Positions 12,707-22,743 of a stretch of DNA of 64,000 nt are shown here, piece by piece (the first letter of the stretch is position 1; the number at the start of each line of letters is the position of its first letter). A model generated the notes under the pieces. It saw only the letters and a list, made by a program, of their open reading frames with translations. It was not told the DNA's origin and ran no database searches. The position numbers and the translations under genes are program-made. Origin of the DNA: Conus ventricosus (lineage: Eukaryota > Mollusca > Gastropoda > Neogastropoda > Conidae); NCBI GenBank assembly GCA_018398815.1, contig CM031595.1, forward strand, positions 132,643,297-132,707,296, in the 5' to 3' direction.

Positions 12707-12787
12707 GGTACGAAAAACTCGAGATAAATACTTGCACACTTGTTTAATGTTTCAACGAATGGAACTGACAGGACATATATATAAGGG

Positions 12788-13787
12788 NNNNNNNNNNNNN
12801 NNNNNNNNNNNNNNNNNNNNNNNNNNNNNNNNNNNNNNNNNNNNNNNNNNNNNNNNNNNNNNNNNNNNNNNNNNNNNNNNNNNNNNNNNNNNNNNNNNNN
12901 NNNNNNNNNNNNNNNNNNNNNNNNNNNNNNNNNNNNNNNNNNNNNNNNNNNNNNNNNNNNNNNNNNNNNNNNNNNNNNNNNNNNNNNNNNNNNNNNNNNN
13001 NNNNNNNNNNNNNNNNNNNNNNNNNNNNNNNNNNNNNNNNNNNNNNNNNNNNNNNNNNNNNNNNNNNNNNNNNNNNNNNNNNNNNNNNNNNNNNNNNNNN
13101 NNNNNNNNNNNNNNNNNNNNNNNNNNNNNNNNNNNNNNNNNNNNNNNNNNNNNNNNNNNNNNNNNNNNNNNNNNNNNNNNNNNNNNNNNNNNNNNNNNNN
13201 NNNNNNNNNNNNNNNNNNNNNNNNNNNNNNNNNNNNNNNNNNNNNNNNNNNNNNNNNNNNNNNNNNNNNNNNNNNNNNNNNNNNNNNNNNNNNNNNNNNN
13301 NNNNNNNNNNNNNNNNNNNNNNNNNNNNNNNNNNNNNNNNNNNNNNNNNNNNNNNNNNNNNNNNNNNNNNNNNNNNNNNNNNNNNNNNNNNNNNNNNNNN
13401 NNNNNNNNNNNNNNNNNNNNNNNNNNNNNNNNNNNNNNNNNNNNNNNNNNNNNNNNNNNNNNNNNNNNNNNNNNNNNNNNNNNNNNNNNNNNNNNNNNNN
13501 NNNNNNNNNNNNNNNNNNNNNNNNNNNNNNNNNNNNNNNNNNNNNNNNNNNNNNNNNNNNNNNNNNNNNNNNNNNNNNNNNNNNNNNNNNNNNNNNNNNN
13601 NNNNNNNNNNNNNNNNNNNNNNNNNNNNNNNNNNNNNNNNNNNNNNNNNNNNNNNNNNNNNNNNNNNNNNNNNNNNNNNNNNNNNNNNNNNNNNNNNNNN
13701 NNNNNNNNNNNNNNNNNNNNNNNNNNNNNNNNNNNNNNNNNNNNNNNNNNNNNNNNNNNNNNNNNNNNNNNNNNNNNNNNNNNNNNN
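12788..13787. other. Assembly gap (1000 N)
   Basis: Exactly 1000 undetermined bases, a conventional scaffold-gap length. The long open frames that span it are artefacts. Confidence 0.99.
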
Positions 13788-14178
13788 GATTTTGGGGGCT
13801 GGGTGGGGGGGAATATTAAATTTTGGGTGTGTTGGGGTTTGTATCGTAATCTTTTTGTGTGGTCTTTTTGCGGGAGCGTGGAGGTGGGGGTCACTCCCTT
13901 CACCCCCACCTGACCGATCCTTTCAGGCAGACCTCCAGGGGTCGGTCGTGCATACACTTACACGTGTGAATATTGACTGGCAGAGTTATAGCGAGAAGTG
14001 TGGCCTCCGACTGATAGACATCAGGGGGCAAACAAAGTGAGGAAATACGAGTGTGCTTTATTATCATTGCATGACCACGAGGAGTGGTGGTCGATCAAAA
14101 GGGAATAACGCTTCTAAGAAGAGAGAGAATTCAGGTCCCCGGTTCATTTGTAACACGAGAACACGAGAAAGGGATTAA

Positions 14179-14228
<50 letters not shown>

Positions 14229-14299
14229 TGTGTGTGTGTGTGTGTGTTGTGTGTTGTGTGTGTGATGTAATATGTGTACGTTTAGAGCATGTGTGTGTG
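13788..14299. other. Unique host flank on the 3' side of the LTR element, ending in (TG)n
   Basis: About 370 bp of non-repetitive sequence is followed by a (TG)n microsatellite at 14,180-14,299. No gene is recognised. The LTR starts inside the TG tract, and the GTGTG just before it matches the first bases after the 5' LTR end in copy B. The element therefore seems to have inserted into a TG repeat. Confidence 0.6.
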
Positions 14300-15654
14300 T
14301 GTCAACCTCGGGGATGTCAGTGGAGGAAGGACTAGCGCACAGCCACAAACACACTCACAGCTTGCTTACAATCTCATTCATATATCATGCATTCGTCACA
14401 TCAAACCACTAGTAAAGTCTATAACTTTACTACACATGATCATAGAAAGAAACATCAATGCATATGGAATCAAACAAAATAAAACATTCTCTCTTTCCTT
14501 GAACTTCACAAAACCATTTGTCTAAATCATCATTAACTAACCCGGGTATAAATAGATTTCTACTTTACCTGGCCAGGTGATCTTAACTATTCACGAATCA
14601 CTGTCTTTTCTTTTCCTTTTTTTCTTTTCACTGTCACTTTCACAAGCACGACACAACTGCTGGCACTGGTCAGGTTGGACCGCCGGCACTGGTCAGGTTG
14701 GACTGCTGGCACTGGTCAGGTTAGACCGCTGGCGTTGGTCAGGTTGGACTGCCGATGAAAGTGGCACTGGCCAAGTATGAGGTCGAACCCCGGTTCAGAT
14801 TGAACAGTGACTATTAGACATCGATCTATTCTCCTTTCTTTCTTCCTGCATTAAACGCATTGCACTCTCTCTCTCTCTCTCTTCTAGTCTGCTCTATCAA
14901 ATGGACATGGTTGCTTTTCTTTTCTTTTTCTTTTTCTTTTTTTTTCTCTTCATCAGTTAGCAACTCTCTCTCTCCACATCTCTCTTTAGTCCTTCCTCTG
15001 CAGACTCTCTATGGTGCTAAATGCTACAACTCGGTTCTCTCCACTCCCTCTCATCTCTCTGCCTTTCTCTCCGAGCAGAGCCTACTCTCTGAACCTCTTC
15101 CTCTCTGTCTCTCTGTTCGTTTTCTCCGCTCCTCCCCCGTTTCTCTCACTCTCACATCTTTCTTATGCCATTCCGATCTGTCAAAAGGGCGAGTACCATT
15201 GGTCTAGAATTTTTCCCGCCTCGTAAAAGGTTGCCTCCCCTCTCATTTCATTGGATGTGTAAATCATGACAGTCACATCTACTGCCTTGCTCTCTGTGGT
15301 GGTCAATGGTCATTTAGTTAATTAGCTAGATTAAACCCCCACCACACACTACCTTCTCCCTCTCCCTTTCCGGCGACGTTGACTTAATTGTGGGCACTGG
15401 TCCTACAAACTGGCCGGATGAGTCTGATCCAGGTGTCGAGACTCGTTGACCAGACATCGAGGCGTCGGTCAGCTACTTAGTCTGTCTGGTGGACAGACCA
15501 TCTCCGTGGAGCCTCTCCTCTATGCTTAATTGGCTGGACCCGACACATGAGGCCGTCTAACCTGGCGCCCAGAATATTTGAGTTGGAGCTTATGTCCAAA
15601 CAACCTGGCTGGCGACAGACCACGACTTTGGTTGTTTTATTTTTGTCCGTGACA
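14300..15654 (-). mobile_element. 3' LTR (1,355 bp, no SINE)
   Basis: It starts TGTCA and ends TGACA (15,650-15,654), a 5-bp terminal inverted repeat of the TG...CA type. It is nearly identical to the LTR parts of copies B and D. At 14,457-14,465 the sequence reads straight through where the other copies carry the SINE, so this is the empty site. It contains about four 24-25 bp GGTCAGGTTGGAC-type units (14,658-14,752) and a CT-rich segment (14,865-15,160). Frames inside it are shadows of low-complexity sequence. Confidence 0.88.
14658..14752. repeat. 24-25 bp tandem repeat inside the LTR
   Basis: About four units built on CTGGCACTGGTCAGGTTGGA. The same array is at about 2,690-2,790, 8,158-8,255 and 21,760-21,855. 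Lying within the LTR, it might be an enhancer-like array, but no function can be shown from sequence. Confidence 0.8.
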
Positions 15655-15655
15655 A

Positions 15656-15666
15656 TTTCCCCCTTG
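15656..15666 (-). promoter_or_regulatory. Polypurine tract (PPT)
   Basis: On the minus strand AAGGGGGAAA stands one base before the 3' LTR start (TGTCACGG). Position and composition are those of the plus-strand primer of LTR retroelements. Confidence 0.7.
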
Positions 15667-16200
15667 CAAAAGACTATGCTCTGCATTGTCTCAAAACAAC
15701 GGTACAAAAAAGACAACAACCGAATTTGCTGACACACAGCTACACGTGCAAAGTTTGAAAAAATACTTTACAACAAACGGTTTATAAATTATAAGATAAT
15801 ATCATTAGTGAATACCGCCCCATGAGTTATCATTGACGTGCGCTCTTGCGTTATTTCGACTCATTTTATAACGACCTCTGTGCGCACCTATGCAATTCCC
15901 CTACCTGCGGATTTGCCACATCTTCTCTTCACAATTATTATGAAAAGCACAATCGAATATGATCACGATCCATGACACCTCACTGAGGAATCTCCATCCT
16001 CACTCATCGCAAACAGTGCATTACTACACAAGCGACTGTATGCTCCAAACATAACTACATTTACATAAACAAGTCTCACAAAGAAAATATGAACCATAGC
16101 CAAATGGGAATGAACCATATCCAATCAACATAACCGTAATCAACACATATTATTACAAAGTAGCTATGCACCTCGGATATGACTGACTTCCTCTGAGTTG
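15667..16200 (-). other. 3' untranslated region of the LTR element
   Basis: Non-coding, AT-rich sequence between the RNase H end and the polypurine tract. I see no conserved domain, and no envelope-like ORF is present in these 530 bases. Confidence 0.55.
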
Positions 16201-16690
16201 CAGCTTGCTAGACTACACGGCCTTAAATAGTCAGCTCCTACATTCTGTCGACCTGGAATGTACTGCACTCGATACCTGTAGGGCTGCAGTGCCATTGCCC
16301 CAACGCAGCACCCTACTGTTTTTTCAGCTGTGCCTCCTGCAGGAATTTGAGTGGTTGATGATCAGTCTCTATCACGAACTCTTTCCCATACAAGTATTTG
16401 TGGAATTTCTGCACAGCCCACACAACAGCTAAACACTCCTTCTCTACCGCTGCGTTACCCTTCTTCACACTTCGTCAGCTTCCTGCTAGCATACTTCACA
16501 GGAAACTCGACCCCTTCATGCTCCTGCAACAATACTGCACCTACTCCACCGCCTGATGCATCTGTCCGCAACAAAAATGGTTTTGACATATCCGGTAGCT
16601 TCAAGATGGGACGGGAACCTAGTCTTTCCAACACCGTCTGCAGTGCTTGCTCTGCAACGTCTGACCACTCGACCACTGCCGTTTCCCTGC
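16200..16690 (-). pseudogene. RNase H domain of the Gmr1-like pol
   Basis: The minus strand reads a retroelement RNase H directly after RT. A first catalytic Asp is in LLRTDASGGGVGAVLLQE (Asp near 16,559), followed by the PVKYASRKLT motif. In the next frame comes CLAVVWAVQKFHKYLYG and then TDHQPLKFL (about 16,349-16,366). At least one frameshift separates the two parts, near 16,455. The domain degrades the RNA strand of the RNA-DNA hybrid during reverse transcription. Its place at the C-terminal end of pol, with no integrase after it, is the key to the element's classification. Confidence 0.8.
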
Positions 16691-17480
16691 CTTGACCAAA
16701 TCACTGAGAGGGACTCGTGATTGCAGCGAAATTTGGAACAAACTCCCTTGTAGAAACCGATAAAACCTAGCAGACTCCTGACTTCTGTTTTGGTCTTTGG
16801 CCTCTCTGAATTCATCATCTTCTCCACCTTTCCCTTTTCTGGCTGCTTTGTGTCGCCTCCGACAACAAAACCTAGGAACTCCAGGCTTGGAAAACCAATC
16901 TGGCACTTTGTGGGTCTGGCTGTGAGATTGGCTCTTCTCAACCTCTCTAAAAACTGCTCCTAGCTGCCTCATATGCTCCTCCCATGTCTCAGATGCTATC
17001 AGAATGTCATCCATGAAATTCACAACGCCTTCCAAACCCGTCAATAACTTCCTCATCATCCGAGAGAAAACTGCAGGTGCGTTGACATACCAAAAGGAAG
17101 TACTCGCCACTGGTATAGCCCCATGGGAGTGGAAAATGCTGTGACTTTCCTTTGAGTCCTCACTCAAGGCTATTTGCCAATAACCCTTGCTCAGATCTAT
17201 TCTGGTGAAATATTTGCTCTTGCTTGTGGCGACCTGAGCGAAGAGGTCTTCCACGTTCGGAATGACTTCTGCATCGACCTTGGTGACACTGTTCAGACGT
17301 CTATAGTCAACACAGAATCGATGCTCACCTGACTTTTTCCTCACTAAGACGATGGGTGCACTATACGTGATTTGGACGGTTCGATCACCCAAGGTCCAAC
17401 ATCTTTTCCACTCCTCCTCGATCACTCGTTTGGTGGCATACGGGATCGGGTTAGGGTTTCACATGTACGGGTTTTTGCGA
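16619..17480 (-). pseudogene. Reverse transcriptase domain of the Gmr1-like pol
   Basis: From about 17,460 downwards the minus strand reads NPIPYATKR (one frame), then an open stretch with SAPIVLVRKKSGEHRFCVDY, RRLNSVTK, YFTRIDLSKGYWQI and the catalytic motif FMDDIL. The FMDD codons are 17,006-17,017; FMDD replaces the commoner YxDD. Between about 17,060 and 17,150 the frame shifts and returns, so the segment around the expected PFG motif is scrambled. Length and motif order fit a Ty3/gypsy RT. It copies the element RNA into DNA in cytoplasmic particles. It follows integrase with about 220 bp between, which is reversed relative to ordinary gypsy elements. Confidence 0.85.
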
Positions 17481-17699
17481 TGTTAACTCACCGTACATGT
17501 CTCTAGAGTTGTCCTGCCTGGTTTATCAGTCAGGGACGCCCTATACTGTTCTAGGAGCCCCCTAACTTCCTCCTGTCTCCTAGTCTAGCCCTTCATACAG
17601 TGACACATCCCTGTATGACTCTTCTCCTGGAAACTCAGGCAACAAATCTCCCCTTTTCTGCTGGGTCTCCTTCACCTCCATCAATGATTGCTGCTGCGC

Positions 17700-18790
17700 C
17701 TATGTGCTGAGTCTCACGCTGAATATATTTGCGGAGCAAATTTGCATGGAAAGTTTTGATTTCCCATTCACATCAATTCGGTAGTCCTGATCTACCTTTT
17801 CAAGGATGGTGAATGGTCCTTTCCAATGCATCAGCAGCTTGTTGTGATCCGTGGGAAGCAGTAACAGGACTTGATCTCCCACCTTGAGGAATTGCTTCCT
17901 CACCTTCCTGTCATATTGCTTCTTCTGAATGACCCTAGCCTCCTGCAAACTCTCCCTTGCGACCTTACATGTCTCTCTAGCCTATTGCGTAAGTCCACAC
18001 ATACTGATAAGTGGTTTGACCTCTTCTGACTCCTGTTCTCTGGACCACAGCTCTTGAGAATACACACTGGTCCGAACTGTCCGCCCATACAGCAGCTCAA
18101 ACGGTGAAAAGCCTGTGCTCTCCTGAGGGGCTTCCCTGTAGGCGAACAGTGCCGCTGGAATGTAGCGGTCCCAATCTGCTGGCCTTTCCTCACAGAGCTT
18201 CTTTAAGATGCCCTTCAGCCACCATTGAATTCTTTCCACCAAGCCATTGCATTGTGGATGGTATGGGGTAGTTGAGAAGCTGTGTGATCCCTAGAGCCTG
18301 TTGACCTCCCTCATCTCGCCTGAGGTGAACTGTGACCCTCTGTCACTGAGTATTTGTGATGGCACACCACGCGAGAAAAGATGTCTACCAGCCCTTCAGC
18401 GACCTGTTGCGTATCTACGCCTTTCAATGCAACTGCTTCTGGGTATCTGGTCGCGTAGTCCACGAGCGTCAACACATACCTGTGCCACCTTTGGAACAGG
18501 GCGCGATTGGGCCAATCAGATCAACAGCCACCCTCCTGAATGGTGTGTCAATTAAAGGAGGCTGTTTAAGAGGAGCCTTCCTCTTCACCCCTCTTGTGGC
18601 TGACCTTTGACACGTCACATGACATGCAGAAACGCTTGATGTCTGCTATTGCCCTGGCCAATGAAAATCATCAAAGATTCGGTCAGCCGTTTTGCTGGTG
18701 CCGAGATGACCCGCCATGAGCGACTCGTGACCCACTGACATGACAGTGTCACGATAACCTGCTGGTACCTCTAACTGAGTGGTCACCTAC
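17700..18790 (-). pseudogene. Integrase of the Gmr1-like pol (placed before RT)
   Basis: Reading the minus strand, the zinc-binding part shows GHESLMAGHLG (about 18,705-18,735) and CMSC (18,617-18,628). The catalytic core shows VAVDLIGPIAP (Asp near 18,523), LSDRGSQFTS (Asp near 18,340) and VERIQWWLKG (Glu near 18,235), giving a D,D,E set. The core continues DWDRYIPAALFAYREAPQES and GFSPFELLYGR. The C-terminal part (17,700-17,948) has YDRKVRKQFLKVGDQVLLLL and MHWKGPFTILEKV, the GPF/Y module of Ty3/gypsy integrases. Several frameshifts and a stop interrupt it. It inserts the DNA copy into the host genome. Confidence 0.85.
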
Positions 18791-19300
18791 CTGTCTTCCT
18801 TGGTGAACACTCGGTACAACAGCCCGCCTTTCACAAGAAATTCTGTCTCACCTCCTCTAACCACCTGTTTCTCTCCACCTCTTGCCAACTCCCAAGGCTT
18901 CACGAGCGAAGGGTCTTGTTCCTGCGCTGCCCTAAACTCATCAGGCGACACATCTATGCCTGACTTCCTTGCTGGAACGACTAACGGTTTATCAACCTTT
19001 TCCTCCTTCTTGCTCCGTGTTTGAACTGCTGCCCCTGTAGCAGTCAACAACTCAGGATCCCTGGATCCTTGCACCTGGAATTTCCCAATGATCAAATCAT
19101 GAAGGGGTTTCTCCATCACCAGCGCAGACAACACGCCTGAGAAGTAAGGGGTACGTACTTCTATCTTAGCAACTGGGAACTCCCTCACAGTGCCATCGAT
19201 TAGAGTACAGGTCTGGATTTGCCCTGTCAATCCCCTTTCTCGGACCAGCGTTGTTCTCACCACACCGCATGAACAACCAGTGTCTCGTAAACACTTTCAC
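18787..19300 (-). pseudogene. Protease and protease-integrase linker
   Basis: The active-site DTGC is coded at 19,271-19,284. A one-base shift then leads into an open frame starting VVRTTLVRERGLTGQ, with a flap/strand-like LIDGTVREFPVAKIEV and DLIIGKFQVQGSRDPELL, and then a charged linker (TRSKKEEK). It ends in FRAAQEQDPSL and GGLLYRVF, the usual lead-in to an integrase zinc domain. Protease thus runs straight into integrase without RT between. An aspartic protease of this kind matures the Gag-Pol polyprotein as a dimer. Confidence 0.78.
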
Positions 19301-19399
19301 CTCTGCTGGCCAATCCACCCTTCTTCCACTGGTAACGAACCACTCAGCTAGTGCCCTCCATCCCTGACACTGACTGCTGTCCATGCTAGCCATAGGCCG

Positions 19400-20482
19400 C
19401 ACTCTACCTCTTCAGATTGGATCCCTTTTGGTTCACTGCAGGTCGTTTCCCCTGGCGACCCTTATCCACCTCTTGCAAGGCTGCTGCCTTCTGGAAACCT
19501 CACGCGACAATCCCTCGCCACCATGTCCCTTCTTGTGACAAATGAAACACCTATTGTCCCTTTGTCCTCCTTTCTGCCCCACCACTGGGTTTGCAGACTG
19601 TGCAGAAAACTCCCCTAGTCTCCTTGCACTCTTCTCACCTGTGCCTGGCACCTGTTTCTCCTGCACCTTAGTGCCCAAACGTGCCTCTCTATACACTCTG
19701 CTAACTTCAGCAACTCCCCTGCTGTCTCTGGCTGTCTCTCTTTCAAATGTATGTTAACTCAGGGCCGCAACCTGACAAAATCTGTTCCTTCATAACCAGC
19801 TCTTTCAATTCAGCGAACTCCTTGCTCGTACCACTCAACTTAACCATTTCTCAAAATAGTGATCCAAACGTGCACCAAACTGAGTGTACGTTTCACCTGC
19901 TTGCAATCTAGCTGATCGAAATTTCTTTCTGAATCCTTCCTCTGTGAGGTCAAATCCCTTCATCAATGATTCTTCACAGCACCAAAATCAGATTGGGTGT
20001 CTGCTGGCAATGCAGTGAAAATCTGTAATGCCTTACCCGTCAATAGCGCTGACAAAATGACTGCCCACTCTTCTGAAGGCCAACCCTGACTGGTGGCAAA
20101 CGTTTCAAAACGACTGATGTATGCATCAATCGAATCTGTTCCTTCAGAGAATTTTGGCAACTTTGGTCGGGGGGCATAACTGCGCACAGGGTTACTGGAA
20201 ACTGAGCTGCCGTCATCGGTGGTCTCCCTCTGTATTTTCAGTCTTTCTACTCTAATTGAATCCTTAATCTTTCTGTTTCCTGCGTTTCCTGATCATTGTT
20301 AGCCTGAATCCTTAATCTTTCTGTTTCTTCCTTTTCTACTGCTACACGGCGTCTTTCCGCTCGTTCATCCCTTTCCATCTTTTGTTGGGTTCAACGAATG
20401 CTCGCAACTCTTCTCCCGAGTAGCCTAAATCACGAGCGACGCTCACGAGTTGTTCAATAGGGGTGTTCTTTTCTTCCGCCAT
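19400..20482 (-). pseudogene. gag of the Gmr1-like element (SCAN-like capsid C-terminal domain, zinc knuckle)
   Basis: The start codon is at 20,480-20,482 (MAEEKN...). The capsid part begins YAPRPKLPKFSEGTD and holds FETFATSQGWPSEEWAVIL (19,963-20,187). A later part reads ELKELVMKEQIL and HLKERQPETAGELLKLA (about 19,700-19,815), which has the L..L...EQ and P-E-x-A pattern of SCAN domains and related Gag C-terminal domains. A zinc knuckle follows with CFICHKKGH near 19,525-19,550; one extra base puts its last Cys in the next frame. Gag forms the particle that packages the RNA. Indels differ from those of copy A, suggesting that many are sequence errors. Confidence 0.78.
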
Positions 20483-20850
20483 TATATCTTCTTTTTTTTA
20501 AAAGATTTATATTACTGCGACAGCCAAACTGGTGGTTACCGACACGAGTGACGTAATAGCACAATCCTATGAATGATAATATTAGCTTGGGACAAGTAGT
20601 TAGTTTTTATAAGACGCCCAGCGCCTGACCCAACTATGAGAGCGAATTATAGGCAATCTGTGCGAAATAAGTACTCTGGGGCTGAAATGCCAAGCCTAGT
20701 GTTAACTATCTTGGAAGCAATGCCAAGCCTAGTATTTAACTATCTTGGGAACATACAGTAAGACAATACCTTGTCTTAGGATTACAATACTTGAATCCAC
20801 CCAGCTTCCTCTCTGAGAAGTTGAACAATTATAATAAATGGGCCAGAATA
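20483..20850 (-). other. 5' leader of the LTR element
   Basis: Non-coding sequence between the PBS and the gag start. It contains a short internal duplication (GCCAAGCCTAGT-type units at about 20,690-20,745). It is shared with 1,381-1,759. Confidence 0.6.
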
Positions 20851-20867
20851 TCCTGGCAAGCTCGCCA
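20851..20867 (-). promoter_or_regulatory. Primer-binding site (PBS)
   Basis: On the minus strand TGGCGAGCTTGCCAGGA lies six bases after the 5' LTR ends. It begins with the invariant TGG that pairs with a tRNA 3' CCA. The priming tRNA was not identified. Confidence 0.65.
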
Positions 20868-20873
20868 ATAAAT

Positions 20874-22743
20874 TGTCAACCTCGGGGATGTCAGTGGAGG
20901 AAGGACTAGCGCACAGCCCAAACACACTCACAGCTTGCTTACAATCTCATTCATATATCATGCATTCGTCACATCAAACCACTAGTAAAGTCTAAACTTT
21001 ACTACACATGATCATAGAAAGAAACATCAATGCTGGAATAGCTCAGTTGGTAGAGCGCCTGACTCGTAATCTTGGTGATCCTGGGGTTGCGGGTTCGAAC
21101 CTCCGCCGGGGCGTTTCGGTACAGGGGGATTTTTCCCTCGGAGTTAACATTGGTTCTGACTCCATTTCCCATACAGTCCTTCGAATGAGACTATAAACCG
21201 AGGTTCCGTGTGTGAACGCATGCATAACATCTTGCACACACGTAAAATCCCATCACACTTTCGGAAGAGTAGGCCAGTTTGGCCGTTGGTATGGATGACA
21301 CGTTACACATAGCATGCACCCTGCGTGAGAAATGGAAAGAATGAAGGAAGTAAGGAAATGAGCGTTCGATATTGAACGATACTGAATGGATGACACGGAA
21401 ACGACTGAATGAAGCGCCAGCTGGCAGCTCTTCAGTCGGCACTACCCAGGTAGGCAGCCCGCTGTGTAAACGAGTGTTGATTGTAAAGCGCTTAGAGCTC
21501 GGCCTCTAGCCGAGAATAGGCGCTATATAAGTATTCATTATTATTATTATTATTATAATGCATATGGAATCAAACAATAATAAAACATTCTCTCTTTCCT
21601 TGAACTTCACAAAACCATTTGTCTAAATCATCATTAACTAACACGGGTATAAATAGATTTCTACTTTACCTGGCAGGTGATCTTAACTATTCACGAATCA
21701 CTGTCTTTTCTTTTCCTTTTTTTTCTTTTCACTGTCACTTTCACAAGCACGACACAACTGCTGGCACTGGTCAGGTTGGACCGCCAGCATGGTCAGGTTG
21801 GATGCTGGCACTGGTCAGGTTAGACCGCTGGCGTTGGTCAGGTTGGACTGCCAATGAAAGTGGCGCTGGCCAAGTATGAGGTCGAACCCCGGTTCAGATT
21901 GAACAGTGACTATTAGACATCGATCTGTTCTCCTTTCTTTCTTCCTGCATTAACGCATTGCACTCTCTCTCTCTCTCTTCTAGTCTGCTCTATCAAATGG
22001 ACATGGTTGCTTTTCTTTTCTTTTTCTTTTTCTTTTTTTTTCTCTTCATCAGTTAGCAACTCTCTCTCCACATCTCTCTTTAGTCCTTCCTCTGCAGACT
22101 CTCTATGGTGCTAAATGCTACAACTCGGTTCTCCCCACCCCCCTCATCTCTCTGCCTTTCTCTCGAGCAGGCCTACTTTTCCGAACCTCTTCCTCTCTGT
22201 CTCTCTGTTCGTTCTCTCCGCTCCTCCCCGTTCTCTCACTCTCCAATCTTTCTTTTTGCCATTCCGATCTGTAAAAATGGGCGAGTACCATTGGTCAGAA
22301 TTTTTCCCGCCTCGAAAAAAGGTTGCCTCCCCTCTCATTTCATTGGATGTGAAAATCATGACAGTCACATCTACCTGCCTTGCTCTCTGTGGTGGTCAAT
22401 GGTCATTTAGTTAATTAGCTAGATTTCCCCCCCACCACACACTACCTTCTCCCTCTCCCTTTCCGGCGACGTCGACTTAATTGTGGGCACTGGTCCTACA
22501 AATTGGCGGAGATTTCTGATCCAGGCGTCGAGACTCGTCTGACCAGACATCGAGGCGTCGGTCAGCTACTTAGTCTGTCTGGCTGGACAGCCCGTCTCGT
22601 GGGAGCCTCTCCGCTATGCTTAATTGGCTGGACCCGACACATGAGGGCCGTCTACCTGGCGCCCGATATTTGAGTTGGAGCTTATGTCCAAACAACTGGC
22701 TGCGACGGACCACGACTTTGGTTGTTTATTTTTGTCCGTGACA
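20874..22743 (-). mobile_element. 5' LTR, copy D, with nested SINE
   Basis: It starts TGTCA (20,874) and ends TGACA (22,739-22,743). Without the SINE (21,033-21,556) it matches the 1,355-bp 3' LTR closely. Being upstream of gag it would hold the element promoter; I could not assign a TATA box or transcription start with confidence. Confidence 0.85.
21033..21556 (+). mobile_element. tRNA-derived SINE inserted in the 5' LTR (reference copy)
   Basis: It is about 524 bp, flanked by AATG(C) at 21,029-21,033 and 21,557-21,561, a 4-5 bp target-site duplication proved by the empty site in the 3' LTR. The head has box A TAGCTCAGTTGGTAGAGC, anticodon CGT (tRNA-Thr-like) and box B GGTTCGAACC. A long body without ORF follows, then a conserved 3' part (GTAAAGCGCTTAGAGCTC, then CGCTATATAAGTATTCATT) and an (ATT)n tail, presumably recognised by a partner LINE. 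Pol III transcription from the internal promoter is expected from the family type. Confidence 0.9.

Larger units (their letters stand above)
9149..12787. repeat. Host flank of the LTR element, duplicated block copy B
   Basis: Same order as copy A: (GA)n at 9,240-9,320, (TG)n(CG)n at 9,465-9,541, unique AT-rich sequence, (CA)n at 10,630-10,725, (GA)n at 10,830-10,890, (CT)n at 11,036-11,103, unique sequence with a tRNA-like element at 11,882, a CA-CG-TG quasi-palindrome at 12,180-12,243, (CA)n at 12,270-12,325, and a minisatellite. It has fewer indels than copy A. The block ends in the scaffold gap. No protein-coding gene is supported. Confidence 0.8.
14300..22743 (-). mobile_element. Gmr1-like Ty3/gypsy LTR retrotransposon, near full length
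   Basis: Two direct LTRs (14,300-15,654 and 20,874-22,743) bracket about 5.2 kb of internal sequence. Read on the minus strand the order is 5' LTR, PBS, gag, protease, integrase, reverse transcriptase, RNase H, polypurine tract, 3' LTR. Protein similarity (RT with FMDD, integrase with HHCC and a GPF module) is Ty3/gypsy-type, but integrase precedes RT as in copia. That combination defines the Gmr1-like group. LTRs are nearly identical apart from the nested SINE, suggesting recent insertion. Several frameshifts break the ORFs; some or all may be sequencing errors. Confidence 0.88.

Noticed and set aside
12705..13957. Two open frames of about 400 codons spanning the gap, one on each strand
   Set aside because: They consist almost entirely of undetermined residues from the 1000 N.
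15652..20878. Element ends placed at TGACAATTT...AAATTGTCA with short or missing LTRs
   Set aside because: The 1.35-kb direct repeats outside these points are the true LTRs. The apparent inverted ends are just the inner LTR edges plus adjoining bases.
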